A stretch of DNA of 64,000 bases from Carnobacterium_B sp045617425. Lineage in GTDB: Bacteria > Bacillota > Bacilli > Lactobacillales > Carnobacteriaceae. The stretch lies in contig NZ_JAZLIO010000011.1 of the NCBI RefSeq assembly GCF_045617425.1, positions 1-64,000 of the forward strand, given 5' to 3'. Shown here one piece after another: positions 41,690-51,619 of this stretch (within the stretch, counting starts at the first letter, position 1; each line of letters starts with the position of its first letter). The position numbers and the translations under genes are program-made. The notes under the pieces are model-generated. The model was not told the origin of the DNA. It was given only the letters and a program-made list of their open reading frames with translations, and did no database searches.

Positions 41690-43918
41690 TTACATGCTAT
41701 CATGCATGGTACGATTAATCACATCTAATTGTTGTTCACGTGTTAATTTAATAAAGTTAACTGCATAACCTGACACACGGATAGTTAATTGTGGATAATT
41801 TTCTGGATGATCCATAGCATCAACTAATGTTTCGCGGTTAAAGACATTAACATTCAAATGGTGACCGCCTTTTTTAGCATAACCATCTAAAAGACTGGCT
41901 AAGTTTTCTTGTTGGATATCGTCTTCTTTGCCTAAAGCTTTTGGAATAATAGAGAACGTATTTGAAATGCCATCTAGCGAGTATTTATAAGGAATTTTAG
42001 CTACAGAAGTTAAACTTGCTAAAGCTCCATGTGTATCTCTGCCATGCATTGGATTTGCACCTGGTGCGAATGGTTCTCCAGAACGACGTCCATCTGGTGT
42101 ATTACCTGTCTTTTTACCATAAACTACATTGGATGTAATCGTTAAAATTGAAGTAGTATGGACGGCATTACGATATGCTGGATGTTTTTTCACTTTTGAC
42201 ATAAATGTTTTTAACAACCAAATTCCGATATCATCTACACGGTCATCATTGTTCCCGAATTTAGGATAATCGCCTTCGATTTCATAATCGACTACCAAGC
42301 CATTTTCATCACGGATCGTTTTGACTTTTGCGTGTTTGATTGCAGATAATGAGTCGACTGCTACGGAGAACCCTGCAATACCTGTAGCCATTGTTCTCAT
42401 AATATCACTGTCATGTAACGCCATTTCAATGCGTTCATATGAGTATTTATCATGCATAAAGTGAATGATATTTAAAGTATTTAAATATAATCCAGCAATC
42501 CATTCTAATAATACATCGTATTTTTCCATTACTTCGTCATAGTCTAAGTACTCTGAAGTAATGGGTTGGTATTTTGGAGCAACTTGATCTTTTGTTTTTT
42601 CATCTACCCCACCATTGATTGCATACAAGAGCGTTTTGGCTAAGTTAGCACGTGCTCCGAAGAACTGCATTTGTTTCCCAATACGCATAGCTGAAACACA
42701 ACAAGCAATTCCATAATCATCGCCCCACTCTAAGCGCATGATGTCATCATTTTCATATTGGATCGCACTTGACGCAATAGAAGCTTTTGCACAAAACTTT
42801 TTAAAGTTCTCAGGAAGTCTTGTAGACCATAATACTGTTAAGTTTGGTTCTGGAGCAGGACCTAAGTTAGAGAGTGTGTGTAAGAAACGGTAACTATTTT
42901 TTGTTACCAAATGTCTGCCATCATCACCTACTCCGGCAATGGCCTCTGTTACCCATGTAGGATCACCTGAGAACAAATCATTGTATTCTGGAGTACGTGC
43001 AAATTTTACTAAACGCAATTTCATAATAAAATGATCAGTGATCTCTTGTGCTTCAGCTTCAGTAAGAATACCTTGTGCTAGGTCACGTTCAATGTAGATA
43101 TCTAAAAATGTAGATGTACGTCCTAGAGACATTGCAGCTCCATTTTGTTCTTTTACAGCGGCTAAATAACCAAGATACAACCATTGGAAAGCTTCTTGTG
43201 CAGTTTGAGCTGGTCGTGAAATATCAAATCCGTAAATTCTTCCTAACTCATTCAATTCGTTTAAAGCGCGTGTCTGCTCATTTAATTCTTCACGATCGCG
43301 TATGATGTCTTCACTCATAGTACCGTAACCTTTATTGGCTAAATCTTTCTTCTTTTCTTCAATCAAACGATCAACACCATATAAAGCAACACGTCTATAG
43401 TCACCAATGATACGTCCACGTCCGTAAGCATCTGGTAAACCGGTAATGACACCACTACGTCTTGCAGCACGAATTTCAGGTGTGTAAGCATCGAATACAC
43501 CTTGATTATGTGTTTTACGGTAATCTCTAAAAATATGAGAAACTTCCGGATCGATTTCATATCCATATGATTCTGCTGCTAGTTCACTCATTCGGATACC
43601 ACCAAAGGGTTGTAGCCCACGTTTAAACGGTTTATCGGTTTGAAATCCTGTAATACGTTCTAGTTCTTTATTTAAGTAACCGGCTTCATGAGAAGTGATA
43701 GAAGAAACAACTTTAGTATCCATATCTAATACTCCGCCTGCATCACGTTCTTTAGTATTCAGTTCCATTACTTGTTTCCATAATAATTCAGTCGCTTCTG
43801 TAGGACCTTCTAAAAATTCATCTGTCCCATCATAAGGTTTGTAATTCTGTTGAATAAAGTCACGTACATTGATTTCTTCTTGCCACACTCTTCCTTTAAA
43901 GCCTTTCCATTGTTCCAT
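41690..43918 (-). CDS. pflB: Formate C-acetyltransferase (pyruvate formate-lyase)
   Basis: 742 residues from ATG 43918 (MEQWKGFKGRVWQEE), preceded by AGGAGG. Active-site Cys pair in I-A-C-C-V-S-A-M-R (about residues 403-411) and glycyl radical site R-V-S-G-Y-A-V-N-F near 717-725. Splits pyruvate with CoA to acetyl-CoA and formate, central to anaerobic mixed-acid metabolism of lactic acid bacteria. Promoter with a palindrome at 43995-44008 suggests redox or catabolite control. Confidence 0.98.
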   Translation of the reverse strand: MEQWKGFKGRVWQEEINVRDFIQQNYKPYDGTDEFLEGPTEATELLWKQVMELNTKERDAGGVLDMDTKVVSSITSHEAGYLNKELERITGFQTDKPFKRGLQPFGGIRMSELAAESYGYEIDPEVSHIFRDYRKTHNQGVFDAYTPEIRAARRSGVITGLPDAYGRGRIIGDYRRVALYGVDRLIEEKKKDLANKGYGTMSEDIIRDREELNEQTRALNELNELGRIYGFDISRPAQTAQEAFQWLYLGYLAAVKEQNGAAMSLGRTSTFLDIYIERDLAQGILTEAEAQEITDHFIMKLRLVKFARTPEYNDLFSGDPTWVTEAIAGVGDDGRHLVTKNSYRFLHTLSNLGPAPEPNLTVLWSTRLPENFKKFCAKASIASSAIQYENDDIMRLEWGDDYGIACCVSAMRIGKQMQFFGARANLAKTLLYAINGGVDEKTKDQVAPKYQPITSEYLDYDEVMEKYDVLLEWIAGLYLNTLNIIHFMHDKYSYERIEMALHDSDIMRTMATGIAGFSVAVDSLSAIKHAKVKTIRDENGLVVDYEIEGDYPKFGNNDDRVDDIGIWLLKTFMSKVKKHPAYRNAVHTTSILTITSNVVYGKKTGNTPDGRRSGEPFAPGANPMHGRDTHGALASLTSVAKIPYKYSLDGISNTFSIIPKALGKEDDIQQENLASLLDGYAKKGGHHLNVNVFNRETLVDAMDHPENYPQLTIRVSGYAVNFIKLTREQQLDVINRTMHDSM

Positions 43919-43973
43919 AGTCAAACTTCCTCCTTTTTATCTGTTGAACTAATCTAACAGATTCTTCATGCTC

Positions 43974-44008
43974 ATTATAACACGAAGTGGAAACAAATCA
44001 ATTGATTT
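43974..44008 (-). promoter_or_regulatory. pflB promoter with palindromic operator candidate
   Basis: On the minus strand TTGATT (44001-43996), 16-base spacer, TATAAT (43979-43974). The perfect palindrome AAATCAATTGATTT (43995-44008) covers the -35 box; it is not an FNR or Rex consensus as I know them. Confidence 0.6.
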
Positions 44009-44147
44009 CAGTTACTAAAATGTTGTTTTATTATAAATAAACATTAATTTTAAGCGTTTAAAGGTATTCCCTTTATTTTTACTATCTTTTATTTTTTGTA
44101 CAAATTTTCACATATTTACAAACTGTACTACTAAATTATAAAACAGA

Positions 44148-44183
44148 CAAAAAAGGTGTAGCTGTTAAGCTACACCTTTTTTC
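44148..44183. terminator. Terminator of parC
   Basis: AAAAAAGGTGTAGC and GCTACACCTTTTTT, a perfect stem usable in both directions. Confidence 0.92.
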
Positions 44184-46636
44184 TATTTTGTCTCTTTAGT
44201 TAATAAATCTTTTTTGATCTCAATAGGTGTTCCATCTGCCACTTCATCCAAGATAAATGATCCGTTTGAATAACGATCGCTCATAGCGTAGGACGCACTA
44301 GATAGAGAAATTTCTTTTCCTTTCGAAGTTAGAATAACAAAATGGTCTTCTTTAGTTGCTTCAAAAGCAAAAGCTATACGATGAGGATTTTTCTTTAATT
44401 CTCTTAAGAGTAATAACCCACGTTTAGCTCTTCCTAATGATTCAAAATCAAGAATGTTCATTTTTTTAATCGATCCACGATGTGTTAAAATCATTAATTC
44501 TTTTTTAGTGGCTTCAACATCTATTAAAACACCATTTATAACGTAGTCGCCTTCTTTAAGATTGATTGATTTTACACCTGCCGCTTTTGAACCGACAACC
44601 GGAACTTCTTCTAAAGAATAACGCAAGCCAAATCCTCTATGAGTGACTAAGAAGACATCTTTTAACAATGGATTTTCTGTATAAATAATGTTTAACAGTT
44701 CATCCGTACTTGTTTTAAGTTTTATTGCTGAAAATGATTTATTTTTATAGTTACGTCCGATAACGTACTCTGAAACAGCCGTTTGCTTAATATACCCTTC
44801 TTTAGTAATAAAAGTAAATGTAGCTTGAGGCAGTTGCTGGGTAATACCAAAAACTTTCACAACTGTTTCATCGGCAGAAAAGGCAATATTTTGTGATAAA
44901 TGCTCTCCCATATCCTTCCATCTTAAATCAGAAATTTCATTAACTGGACGGTAAATGATATTCCCTTTGCTGGTAAATAGCAAAAGATGATTCAATGTAT
45001 TCAGCTGTTGAATGTAGAGTGGATAATCGCCTTCTTTAATTCCCATCTCATTAGGTTTAGAAGCACCATATGAACGCAAACTGGTTCGCTTAATATATCC
45101 TTCTTTTGTGACAGAAACCATAACTTCTTCAGATGCAATTAGAACTTCAGTATCAATTTTCAATTCTTCGATTTGATCCTGGATAATGGTCAGTCGAGGT
45201 GAAGCATAATTTTTCTTTACTTCCGCTAATTCTTTTTTCATCACTTTATCTAGTTCTTTAGAACTTGATAAAATTTTGTTATATGATGCGATAGCTTTAT
45301 CTAAAGAAGCAGCCTCATTTTCTAATGCTGTGATATCCGTATTCGTTAATCGATACAGTTGCAAAGAAACAATAGCTTCAGCTTGAATTTCGGTAAAATC
45401 AAAACGTTCAATCAAATTTTCTTTTGCATTTTTCTTATCTTTACTGCTGCGAATAGCATCGATAACTTGATCTAGAATAGATAAAGCTTTAATTAGACCT
45501 GAAACGATGTGTTGTCTACTTTCAGCTTTACGAAGATTATAATTTGTTCTTCTAGTAAGCACTTCTCGTTTATGTTCTAAATAAGCCTCAAGCATTCTAT
45601 TGATTCCAGCTTGTTTAGGTCTTTGTTTATCAATTGCAACCATATTAAAATTGTAAGCAACTTGTAAATCAGTATTTTTCAATAAGTAGTTTAAAATCCC
45701 ATGTGCATTAGCTTCTTTTTTTAATTCAACTACAATTTGAAGTCCATTACGATCAGATTCATCACGGACCTCGGCAATGCCATCAACTTTTTTATTCAAC
45801 CGAATTTCATCCATTTTACGAACTAAAACAGCTTTATTTACTTCATATGGAATTTCATTGATCACGATTTGTTCCTTACCGCCTCTAACTTCTTCGATTC
45901 GGGTTTTAGAACGGACAATAATTTTTCCTTTTCCAGTTTCGTAAGCTTGTTTTATTCCAGCTACACCTTGTAGAATAGCACCAGTTGGAAAATCAGGTCC
46001 TTTAATGTGCTGCATTAAATCTGTTACAGATGCATTTGGATGTTCAATTAAGTGAATCGTTGCATCAATTACCTCTCCTAAATTATGAGGAGGGATATCT
46101 GTTGCGTAACCAGCAGAGATTCCTGTAGCTCCATTTACAAGTAAATTAGGGTAGCTAGCTGGAAATACCGTTGGTTCTTCATCGGTATCATCAAAGTTTA
46201 AAACAAAATCAACGGTTTCTTTATCAATATCTCTAACTAGTTCAGCAGATATTTTTGATAAACGCGCTTCAGTATACCGCATAGCTGCCGGTGGATCTCC
46301 ATCCATACTCCCATTGTTCCCGTGCATTTCAATCAAGACTTCTCGCTGTTTCCAATCTTGACTCAATCGGACCATCGCCTCATAGACACTGCTGTCTCCG
46401 TGAGGATGGTAATTCCCAATAACATTCCCAACAGTTTTTGCTGATTTTCTAAACCCTTTATCTGACGTATTACCTTCAACGTTCATCGCATATAAGATTC
46501 GACGTTGAACCGGTTTTAAACCATCCCGAATATCTGGTAAGGCTCGTTCTTGAATAATATATTTTGAATAGCGTCCAAAACGATCTCCCATTACTTCTTC
46601 CAGGGTCAACTCCTGAATATCCGCTCTATTCTCCAT
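44183..46636 (-). CDS. parC: DNA topoisomerase IV subunit A
   Basis: 817 residues from ATG 46636 (MENRADIQELTLEEV), with AAGGAAG upstream inside the parE end. Quinolone-resistance region and active Tyr in R-Y-T-E-A-R-L-S-K near residue 120; G-D-S-S-V-Y-E (residues about 81-87) retains Ser and Glu of the sensitive type. The C-terminal beta-pinwheel holds repeats of the type E-G-Y-I-K-R-T. Decatenates daughter chromosomes with ParE. The gene overlaps parE by 11 bases. Confidence 0.97.
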   Translation of the reverse strand: MENRADIQELTLEEVMGDRFGRYSKYIIQERALPDIRDGLKPVQRRILYAMNVEGNTSDKGFRKSAKTVGNVIGNYHPHGDSSVYEAMVRLSQDWKQREVLIEMHGNNGSMDGDPPAAMRYTEARLSKISAELVRDIDKETVDFVLNFDDTDEEPTVFPASYPNLLVNGATGISAGYATDIPPHNLGEVIDATIHLIEHPNASVTDLMQHIKGPDFPTGAILQGVAGIKQAYETGKGKIIVRSKTRIEEVRGGKEQIVINEIPYEVNKAVLVRKMDEIRLNKKVDGIAEVRDESDRNGLQIVVELKKEANAHGILNYLLKNTDLQVAYNFNMVAIDKQRPKQAGINRMLEAYLEHKREVLTRRTNYNLRKAESRQHIVSGLIKALSILDQVIDAIRSSKDKKNAKENLIERFDFTEIQAEAIVSLQLYRLTNTDITALENEAASLDKAIASYNKILSSSKELDKVMKKELAEVKKNYASPRLTIIQDQIEELKIDTEVLIASEEVMVSVTKEGYIKRTSLRSYGASKPNEMGIKEGDYPLYIQQLNTLNHLLLFTSKGNIIYRPVNEISDLRWKDMGEHLSQNIAFSADETVVKVFGITQQLPQATFTFITKEGYIKQTAVSEYVIGRNYKNKSFSAIKLKTSTDELLNIIYTENPLLKDVFLVTHRGFGLRYSLEEVPVVGSKAAGVKSINLKEGDYVINGVLIDVEATKKELMILTHRGSIKKMNILDFESLGRAKRGLLLLRELKKNPHRIAFAFEATKEDHFVILTSKGKEISLSSASYAMSDRYSNGSFILDEVADGTPIEIKKDLLTKETK

Positions 46637-48626
46637 CTTCGACACTTCCTTCATCTACTGTTTCAATTTGATCCATAATTTGACTGTTTTCTAAAATACT
46701 GCCGCCTTCTTCAAATGTAAATTCTACGTGAGATTCGATCCATTTACGCCTAGGTTCTACTTTATCTCCCATTAAGACAGAAACCCGTTTTTCAGCTTGA
46801 GCAGCATCATCAATTTTCACTCGGATCAATGTGCGCGTTTCTGGGTTCATCGTTGTATCCCATAGTTGGTCTGCGTTCATTTCACCTAGCCCTTTGTAGC
46901 GTTGTAAAATATAATTTTTACCAAAGGTTTTTGTGACTTGAACCAACTCGTCATCTGTCCATGCATAAGCAATCTTTTCTTTTTTACCAATACCCCTAGA
47001 TAACTTGTATAACGGTGGTAAAGCTAAATAGACTTTTCCCGCTTCAAAAAGAGGTTTCATATAACGATAAAAGAAAGTCAACAACAGTGTTTGAATATGC
47101 GCTCCATCGGTATCCGCATCGGTCATGATGATGATTTTATCGTAGTTACAGTCTGCAATATCAAATTCTGGTCCAACACCGGCACCAATTGTATAAATCA
47201 TCGTGCTGATTTCCTCATTTTTCATTACGTCTTGCAATTTAGCTTTTTCCGTGTTGATTACTTTCCCACGAAGAGGTAAGATTGCTTGAAATTTACGGTC
47301 TCGACCTTGTTTTGCCGAACCACCAGCTGAATCTCCTTCCACTAAGTACAATTCATTCCGCTTAGCGTTTTTGCTTTGAGCTGGCGTTAATTTACCAGAC
47401 AAGAGGGTATCATTTTTTTTGCGTTTTTTTCCATTACGACTTTCTTCACGTGCTTTTCTAGCCGCATCACGCGCTTCTCTTGCTTTTAAAGCTTTACGGA
47501 TCAATTGTTGGCTAAGATCGCCATTTTCAATCAGATAAAAGTTTAATTGATCACTGACAACTGTCTCTACAGCTGACCTTGCTTGCGGAGTACCCAATTT
47601 ACTTTTCGTTTGACCTTCAAATTGCAAAAGATTCTCCGGTATACGAATCGAAATAACGGCTGCTAGACCTTCTCTAAAGTCTGTACCTTCTAAATTTTTA
47701 TCTTTTTCTTTCAGTAAACTAACTTTACGCGCATACTCATTAAACGTCTTCGTGATTGCGGTTTTCATACCTGCTTCATGTGTTCCGCCATCTTTTGTCC
47801 GCACGTTATTAACAAAAGATAAAATCGTTTCAGAATAGCCGTCATTGTATTGAAAAGAAAATTCCACTTCAATCTCGTTATTTTCGCCTTCAAAATAGGC
47901 CACGGGGGTTAAATTATCTTTGTCTTCATTCAAATAGCTGACAAATTCTTTAATTCCTTCTTCGTAATAAAAAACTTCTGACTGTTCATTCCGTTTATCG
48001 GTTAGGGTTATGCGCAAACCTTTTAGTAAGAAAGCTGATTCTCTTAAACGCTCTGCCAACACATCGTACGACAAGTTAGTTGTGGTGAAAATCGTAGGAT
48101 CAGGCTTGAAGTGCACAATGGTTCCATTTTTTTCATTATTGGTTTTAATTTTTTTTAGAGATCCTTTAGCTTTCCCACCATCAACAAATTTTTGTTGGTA
48201 ATGGACACCTTCACGAATGATGGTAACGGTAAGCCATTCAGATAGTGCGTTGACCACACTTGCGCCCACACCATGCAGACCTCCTGAAGTCTTATAGCCA
48301 CCTTGGCCAAACTTACCTCCTGCATGCAATACCGTGAAGATAACTTGGACAGTAGGGATTCCAGATGAATGCATTCCAATTGGCATACCGCGTCCATTGT
48401 CTTTGACACTGATACTATTGTCTTTGTGCAACGTGACATCTATTTCAGTTCCAAATCCAGATAATGCTTCATCGACTGAATTATCCACTATTTCATAAAC
48501 TAAATGATGCAAACCGCGTGCATCCGTAGACCCAATGTACATACCTGGTCTTTTTCTTACCGCTTCTAATCCTTCTAGTACTTGGATAGAATCATCGTTA
48601 TACTCTTTATTTAACTCTTTTGGCAT
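46626..48626 (-). CDS. parE: DNA topoisomerase IV subunit B
   Basis: 666 residues from ATG 48626 (MPKELNKEYNDDSI), with AAGGAG seven bases upstream; the longer frame to 48653 has no ribosome site. GHKL ATPase: E-G-L-E-A-V-R-K-R-P-G-M-Y-I-G and E-I-V-D-N-S-V-D-E-A; TOPRIM: Y-L-V-E-G-D-S-A-G-G and D-A-D-T-D-G-A-H-I. The Y-L-V-E-G-D-S-A-G-G-S-A-K-Q-G-R-D-R form and the gene order parE-parC identify topoisomerase IV rather than gyrase. Confidence 0.97.
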   Translation of the reverse strand: MPKELNKEYNDDSIQVLEGLEAVRKRPGMYIGSTDARGLHHLVYEIVDNSVDEALSGFGTEIDVTLHKDNSISVKDNGRGMPIGMHSSGIPTVQVIFTVLHAGGKFGQGGYKTSGGLHGVGASVVNALSEWLTVTIIREGVHYQQKFVDGGKAKGSLKKIKTNNEKNGTIVHFKPDPTIFTTTNLSYDVLAERLRESAFLLKGLRITLTDKRNEQSEVFYYEEGIKEFVSYLNEDKDNLTPVAYFEGENNEIEVEFSFQYNDGYSETILSFVNNVRTKDGGTHEAGMKTAITKTFNEYARKVSLLKEKDKNLEGTDFREGLAAVISIRIPENLLQFEGQTKSKLGTPQARSAVETVVSDQLNFYLIENGDLSQQLIRKALKAREARDAARKAREESRNGKKRKKNDTLLSGKLTPAQSKNAKRNELYLVEGDSAGGSAKQGRDRKFQAILPLRGKVINTEKAKLQDVMKNEEISTMIYTIGAGVGPEFDIADCNYDKIIIMTDADTDGAHIQTLLLTFFYRYMKPLFEAGKVYLALPPLYKLSRGIGKKEKIAYAWTDDELVQVTKTFGKNYILQRYKGLGEMNADQLWDTTMNPETRTLIRVKIDDAAQAEKRVSVLMGDKVEPRRKWIESHVEFTFEEGGSILENSQIMDQIETVDEGSVEDGE

Positions 48627-49119
48627 ACTAAAACTCCTTAAGGCTTTAAACATAAAGTGATTCCTACTTATCTATTCAACAAAACAACGGCCATTATTTT
48701 AATTGGACACAAGTAGTTTCTTGCTTTATCTTAAAGTTTTCTCTAGTCTCTTTTTATTTCTCCAGTAGGGTTAACCCGTCCTGGCATCAATCAACTGCTT
48801 CATTTTAGTGAAGCACCTTTTTAATCATACTCTATATTTTAAGGAATAGAAAGCACTAAACAGTAGTTTTTTTTATAAAAAACGAAAATACGTTCGCCTT
48901 TTAATAAGAAGAATTCTCTTCTCATTAAACTATTTATTTTTTTGAATTGCAAGCCCACGGAAAAATAATCCTTAATTAGTCTTCATTAGGCTTTGTGAAT
49001 AAAACGGTTTTTATCTAGCCTTCTAATACGATAAATGGTAAAATAATGAATACGCTATTCTAACAATGATGAATACGTTATTCAAACTATGTATACTGCA
49101 ATTCAAGGGGAGAAATTTG
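48627..49119. other. Divergent intergenic region parE/plsY with hairpins
   Basis: Promoters for both genes must lie here but are not clear-cut. Two hairpins are visible: CCAG-AGGGTTAACCC-CTGG around 48766-48790 and CTGCTTCATTTTAGTGAAGC followed by TTTTT around 48795-48822. They would be in the 5' leader of parE on the minus strand. Confidence 0.4.
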
Positions 49120-49737
49120 TTGATTAAAATCATACTCATGTTTATTATTGCTTATTTATTAGGTTCAATCCCTTCAGGCGTTTGGGTCGGGAAAAAAATT
49201 TACGGAAAAGATATCCGACAGTTCGGCAGTGGCAACTCTGGAACGACAAATACTTTTAGAGTATTAGGAAAAACAGCTGGAACGGTCGTATTGTTGGCTG
49301 ATGTATTAAAAGGAACACTGGCTGCTTGTTTGCCTTTATTGTTTCATGTACCAATCAATCCAATGGTCATCGGTTTAGGAGCTATCCTCGGCCACACGTA
49401 TCCTATATTTGCTCAGTTTAAAGGTGGCAAAGCGGTTGCTACAAGCGCTGGTGTTTTATTAGCCTACAATCCGCCATTCTTTATTTACAGTGTGTGTATC
49501 TTCTTAGTTTTATTATTCTTAACCAGAATGGTAAGTCTGTCAAGTATGATCTCATTACCACTCATTACCCTTTCGAGTTTATTTATTGGGGACTGGATCT
49601 TAACAACAATTGCGTTTATCTTGACCCTCTTTATTATTTATAGACATCGGGAAAATATTAACCGCATCCGGAATGGCACAGAAAGCAAAGTCCCCTTTGG
49701 TTTAGGGTATAAGAAAGATAAAAAAGATTCTTTTTAA
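49120..49737 (+). CDS. plsY: Acyl-phosphate glycerol-3-phosphate acyltransferase
   Basis: 205 residues from TTG 49120, seven bases after aaggggag; the upstream ATG frame has no ribosome site. Five to seven membrane segments. Conserved loops L-G-S-I-P-S-G, F-G-S-G-N-S-G-T-T-N-T-F-R near residues 38-50, G-H-T-Y-P-I-F-A-Q-F-K-G-G-K-A-V-A-T near 93-110 and a C-terminal H-R-E-N-I-N-R-I-R-N-G-T-E. Transfers acyl chains from acyl phosphate to glycerol-3-phosphate, the first step of phospholipid synthesis. Confidence 0.96.
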   Translation: MIKIILMFIIAYLLGSIPSGVWVGKKIYGKDIRQFGSGNSGTTNTFRVLGKTAGTVVLLADVLKGTLAACLPLLFHVPINPMVIGLGAILGHTYPIFAQFKGGKAVATSAGVLLAYNPPFFIYSVCIFLVLLFLTRMVSLSSMISLPLITLSSLFIGDWILTTIAFILTLFIIYRHRENINRIRNGTESKVPFGLGYKKDKKDSF

Positions 49738-49751
49738 TAGAACAAAACATC

Positions 49752-49789
49752 AAAGGAACTGGGACAGTTATGTCTCAGTTCCTTTTTGT
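49752..49789. terminator. Bidirectional terminator after plsY
   Basis: AAAGGAACTGGGACA and TGTCTCAGTTCCTTT pair around a short loop, between convergent genes. Confidence 0.9.
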
Positions 49790-49795
49790 CTACTC

Positions 49796-50671
49796 TCAAG
49801 TTAGAGAGATCGTGTAGTTCGCAGAAAAAGATTCGGCACCCTCTAGTTTTTGTATACCAAGCTTGTCATTCAACTCACCTGTAAACTCACTTGCATCTGC
49901 AAGACCATACCAAGGCTCAATACAAACAAAAGGAGCCTCTTTTTTAGGAGGAGACCAGATACCTGTATAAGGAAAGCCTTCAAAAGCGATTGATACGGAA
50001 TGAGTTGTTTTTTCAGAGTTGATTGAAAAATTATTTTTCCCTTTGGTTTCATAGATTAGAGCATCATTATCAAATAAGGATCTTTTTAAATCGATCTCTG
50101 TATTGGTTTGAGCTAATGTGGTACTTTCTAAATCTAAGTATGGACCGACCAATGGAATTTGGCGACGGGGTCGTCTAGGTAGGAAGGTTATATAATAATC
50201 TTCAAATGTAGTATCACTGGTTAGCGGAACATTAAACCCAGGATGGCCTCCAACAGAAAAATACATCACTTCAGATTCGTGTGTGTTTTTTACAAAATAG
50301 CTTACGTTAACCGTGTTTTTCTCTAGGGTATACGTTAACGATAATTGAAAATCAAATGGATAGTGTTCTTTTGTCTGCAATGAAGAAGTGGTTGTTAACC
50401 GAACAGTCGTATCTGTTTGTTCTTCTACTTGAAAGTCACTATCTCTTGCAAAACCGTGTTGGTTTAATGCATATGTTTTTCCCTTGTACCGATACTCGTC
50501 ATGTTTTAAACGTCCAACTATTGGAAATAGAACCGGAGCTTTTCTGCCCCAAAAATCCGGGTCTCCTTGCCATAAGTATTCTAATCCTTCATCCGTACGT
50601 TTGATACTTTGAAGTTCAGCACCCTTTGTAGAAATAGATACCGTTAACAGATCGTTCATTAATGTGATCAT
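49796..50671 (-). CDS. Aldose 1-epimerase family protein (LacX-like)
   Basis: 291 residues; ATG 50671 is seven bases after GGAGG. Galactose-mutarotase-like fold: L-W-Q-G-D-P-D-F-W near residues 33-41, A-P-V-L-F-P-I-V-G-R near 45-54, Q-H-G-F-A-R-D near 71-77, and catalytic-type His in V-G-G-H-P-G-F-N-V-P near 141-150. LacX-like relatives are sugar-phosphate mutarotase homologues of unclear substrate. Stands alone, convergent to plsY. Confidence 0.88.
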   Translation of the reverse strand: MITLMNDLLTVSISTKGAELQSIKRTDEGLEYLWQGDPDFWGRKAPVLFPIVGRLKHDEYRYKGKTYALNQHGFARDSDFQVEEQTDTTVRLTTTSSLQTKEHYPFDFQLSLTYTLEKNTVNVSYFVKNTHESEVMYFSVGGHPGFNVPLTSDTTFEDYYITFLPRRPRRQIPLVGPYLDLESTTLAQTNTEIDLKRSLFDNDALIYETKGKNNFSINSEKTTHSVSIAFEGFPYTGIWSPPKKEAPFVCIEPWYGLADASEFTGELNDKLGIQKLEGAESFSANYTISLT

Positions 50672-50788
50672 TTTTTTGCCTCCTCATTTGCAACTCATTC
50701 TCTATCTTTACCAAAATATACGGATGTAAAAAAGCAATCCTTTACTAATGATAAGTTAAAGGATTACTTAGTATACTATAAAAATTCA

Positions 50789-51598
50789 TTAATAAATCGA
50801 TTCTTTCTCCAATGCATCAATAAATTTTTCGTTCTGTACTTTAATATAGGTGCCTTTCATTCCTAATGATCTGGATTCAATAATGCCGCCAGATTCTAAC
50901 TTACGTAAGGCATTGACAATGACCGAACGGGTGATGCCAACTTTATCCGCTACATTAGAAGCGGTTATGCGACCTTCAGTACCGTCTAATTCTTCAAAAA
51001 TAGCCTTGATAGCCTTTAGTTCACTATAAGACAGTGTCTTGATTGCCATCTGTACAGTTGCCGTATTACGAGCAGATTCAGCGATTTGAGTAGATTTCTT
51101 AAATAAAATCTCTATTCCAACAACCGTTGCTGCATGTTCTCCTAAAATTAAATCAGTGTCATCAAAAACTGGCTGCAAGCGAGCGAGTAAAAGTGTCCCT
51201 AAGCGCTGACCTGCTACGAAAACTGGTATGACTGTCGTCAAGCCTTCTACGAACATATCTCTTGTTTCAACCGGAAAGACGGTATAGTCACTTTCAATAT
51301 CAATATTGGCCCTTGTTTCATAAATTTCTAACATACTGCGTGTATATTTTTCAGGAAACTTTTCATCCACTAACATTTGTTTCACACGTTCATTATTGAT
51401 TTCATGTTTTTCATGATAGCCGAGTAAATTTCCAGCATCATCAATCAAATACGTGTTCGCATTAAGAATATCTCCTAATACAATCGCCATATCAGTGAAA
51501 GCTAATTCTCCATCCTTTGAAGAATCCGTCTTTACTACACCACCTTTTGTTTGAAGCAGGTAATTAATTTTTCGCATTTTTTGCAGTAAATCATTCAT
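50789..51598 (-). CDS. codY: GTP/branched-chain amino acid sensing global regulator CodY
   Basis: 269 residues, GAF-type N-terminal domain and winged helix at the end: A-S-N-V-A-D-K-V-G-I-T-R-S-V-I-V-N-A-L-R near residues 213-232. CodY represses nutrient-acquisition genes when isoleucine/valine and GTP are plentiful. Last gene of the minus-strand xerC-hslV-hslU-codY group, the standard Firmicutes order, 21 bases after hslU. Confidence 0.97.
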   Translation of the reverse strand: MNDLLQKMRKINYLLQTKGGVVKTDSSKDGELAFTDMAIVLGDILNANTYLIDDAGNLLGYHEKHEINNERVKQMLVDEKFPEKYTRSMLEIYETRANIDIESDYTVFPVETRDMFVEGLTTVIPVFVAGQRLGTLLLARLQPVFDDTDLILGEHAATVVGIEILFKKSTQIAESARNTATVQMAIKTLSYSELKAIKAIFEELDGTEGRITASNVADKVGITRSVIVNALRKLESGGIIESRSLGMKGTYIKVQNEKFIDALEKESIY

Positions 51599-51619
51599 GA
51601 GAAGCCTCCGTCATTCTTT

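Noticed and set aside
43995..44008. FNR/CRP-type box at pflB
   Set aside because: The half-sites are in the reverse order (ATCAA-TTGAT rather than TTGAT-N4-ATCAA).
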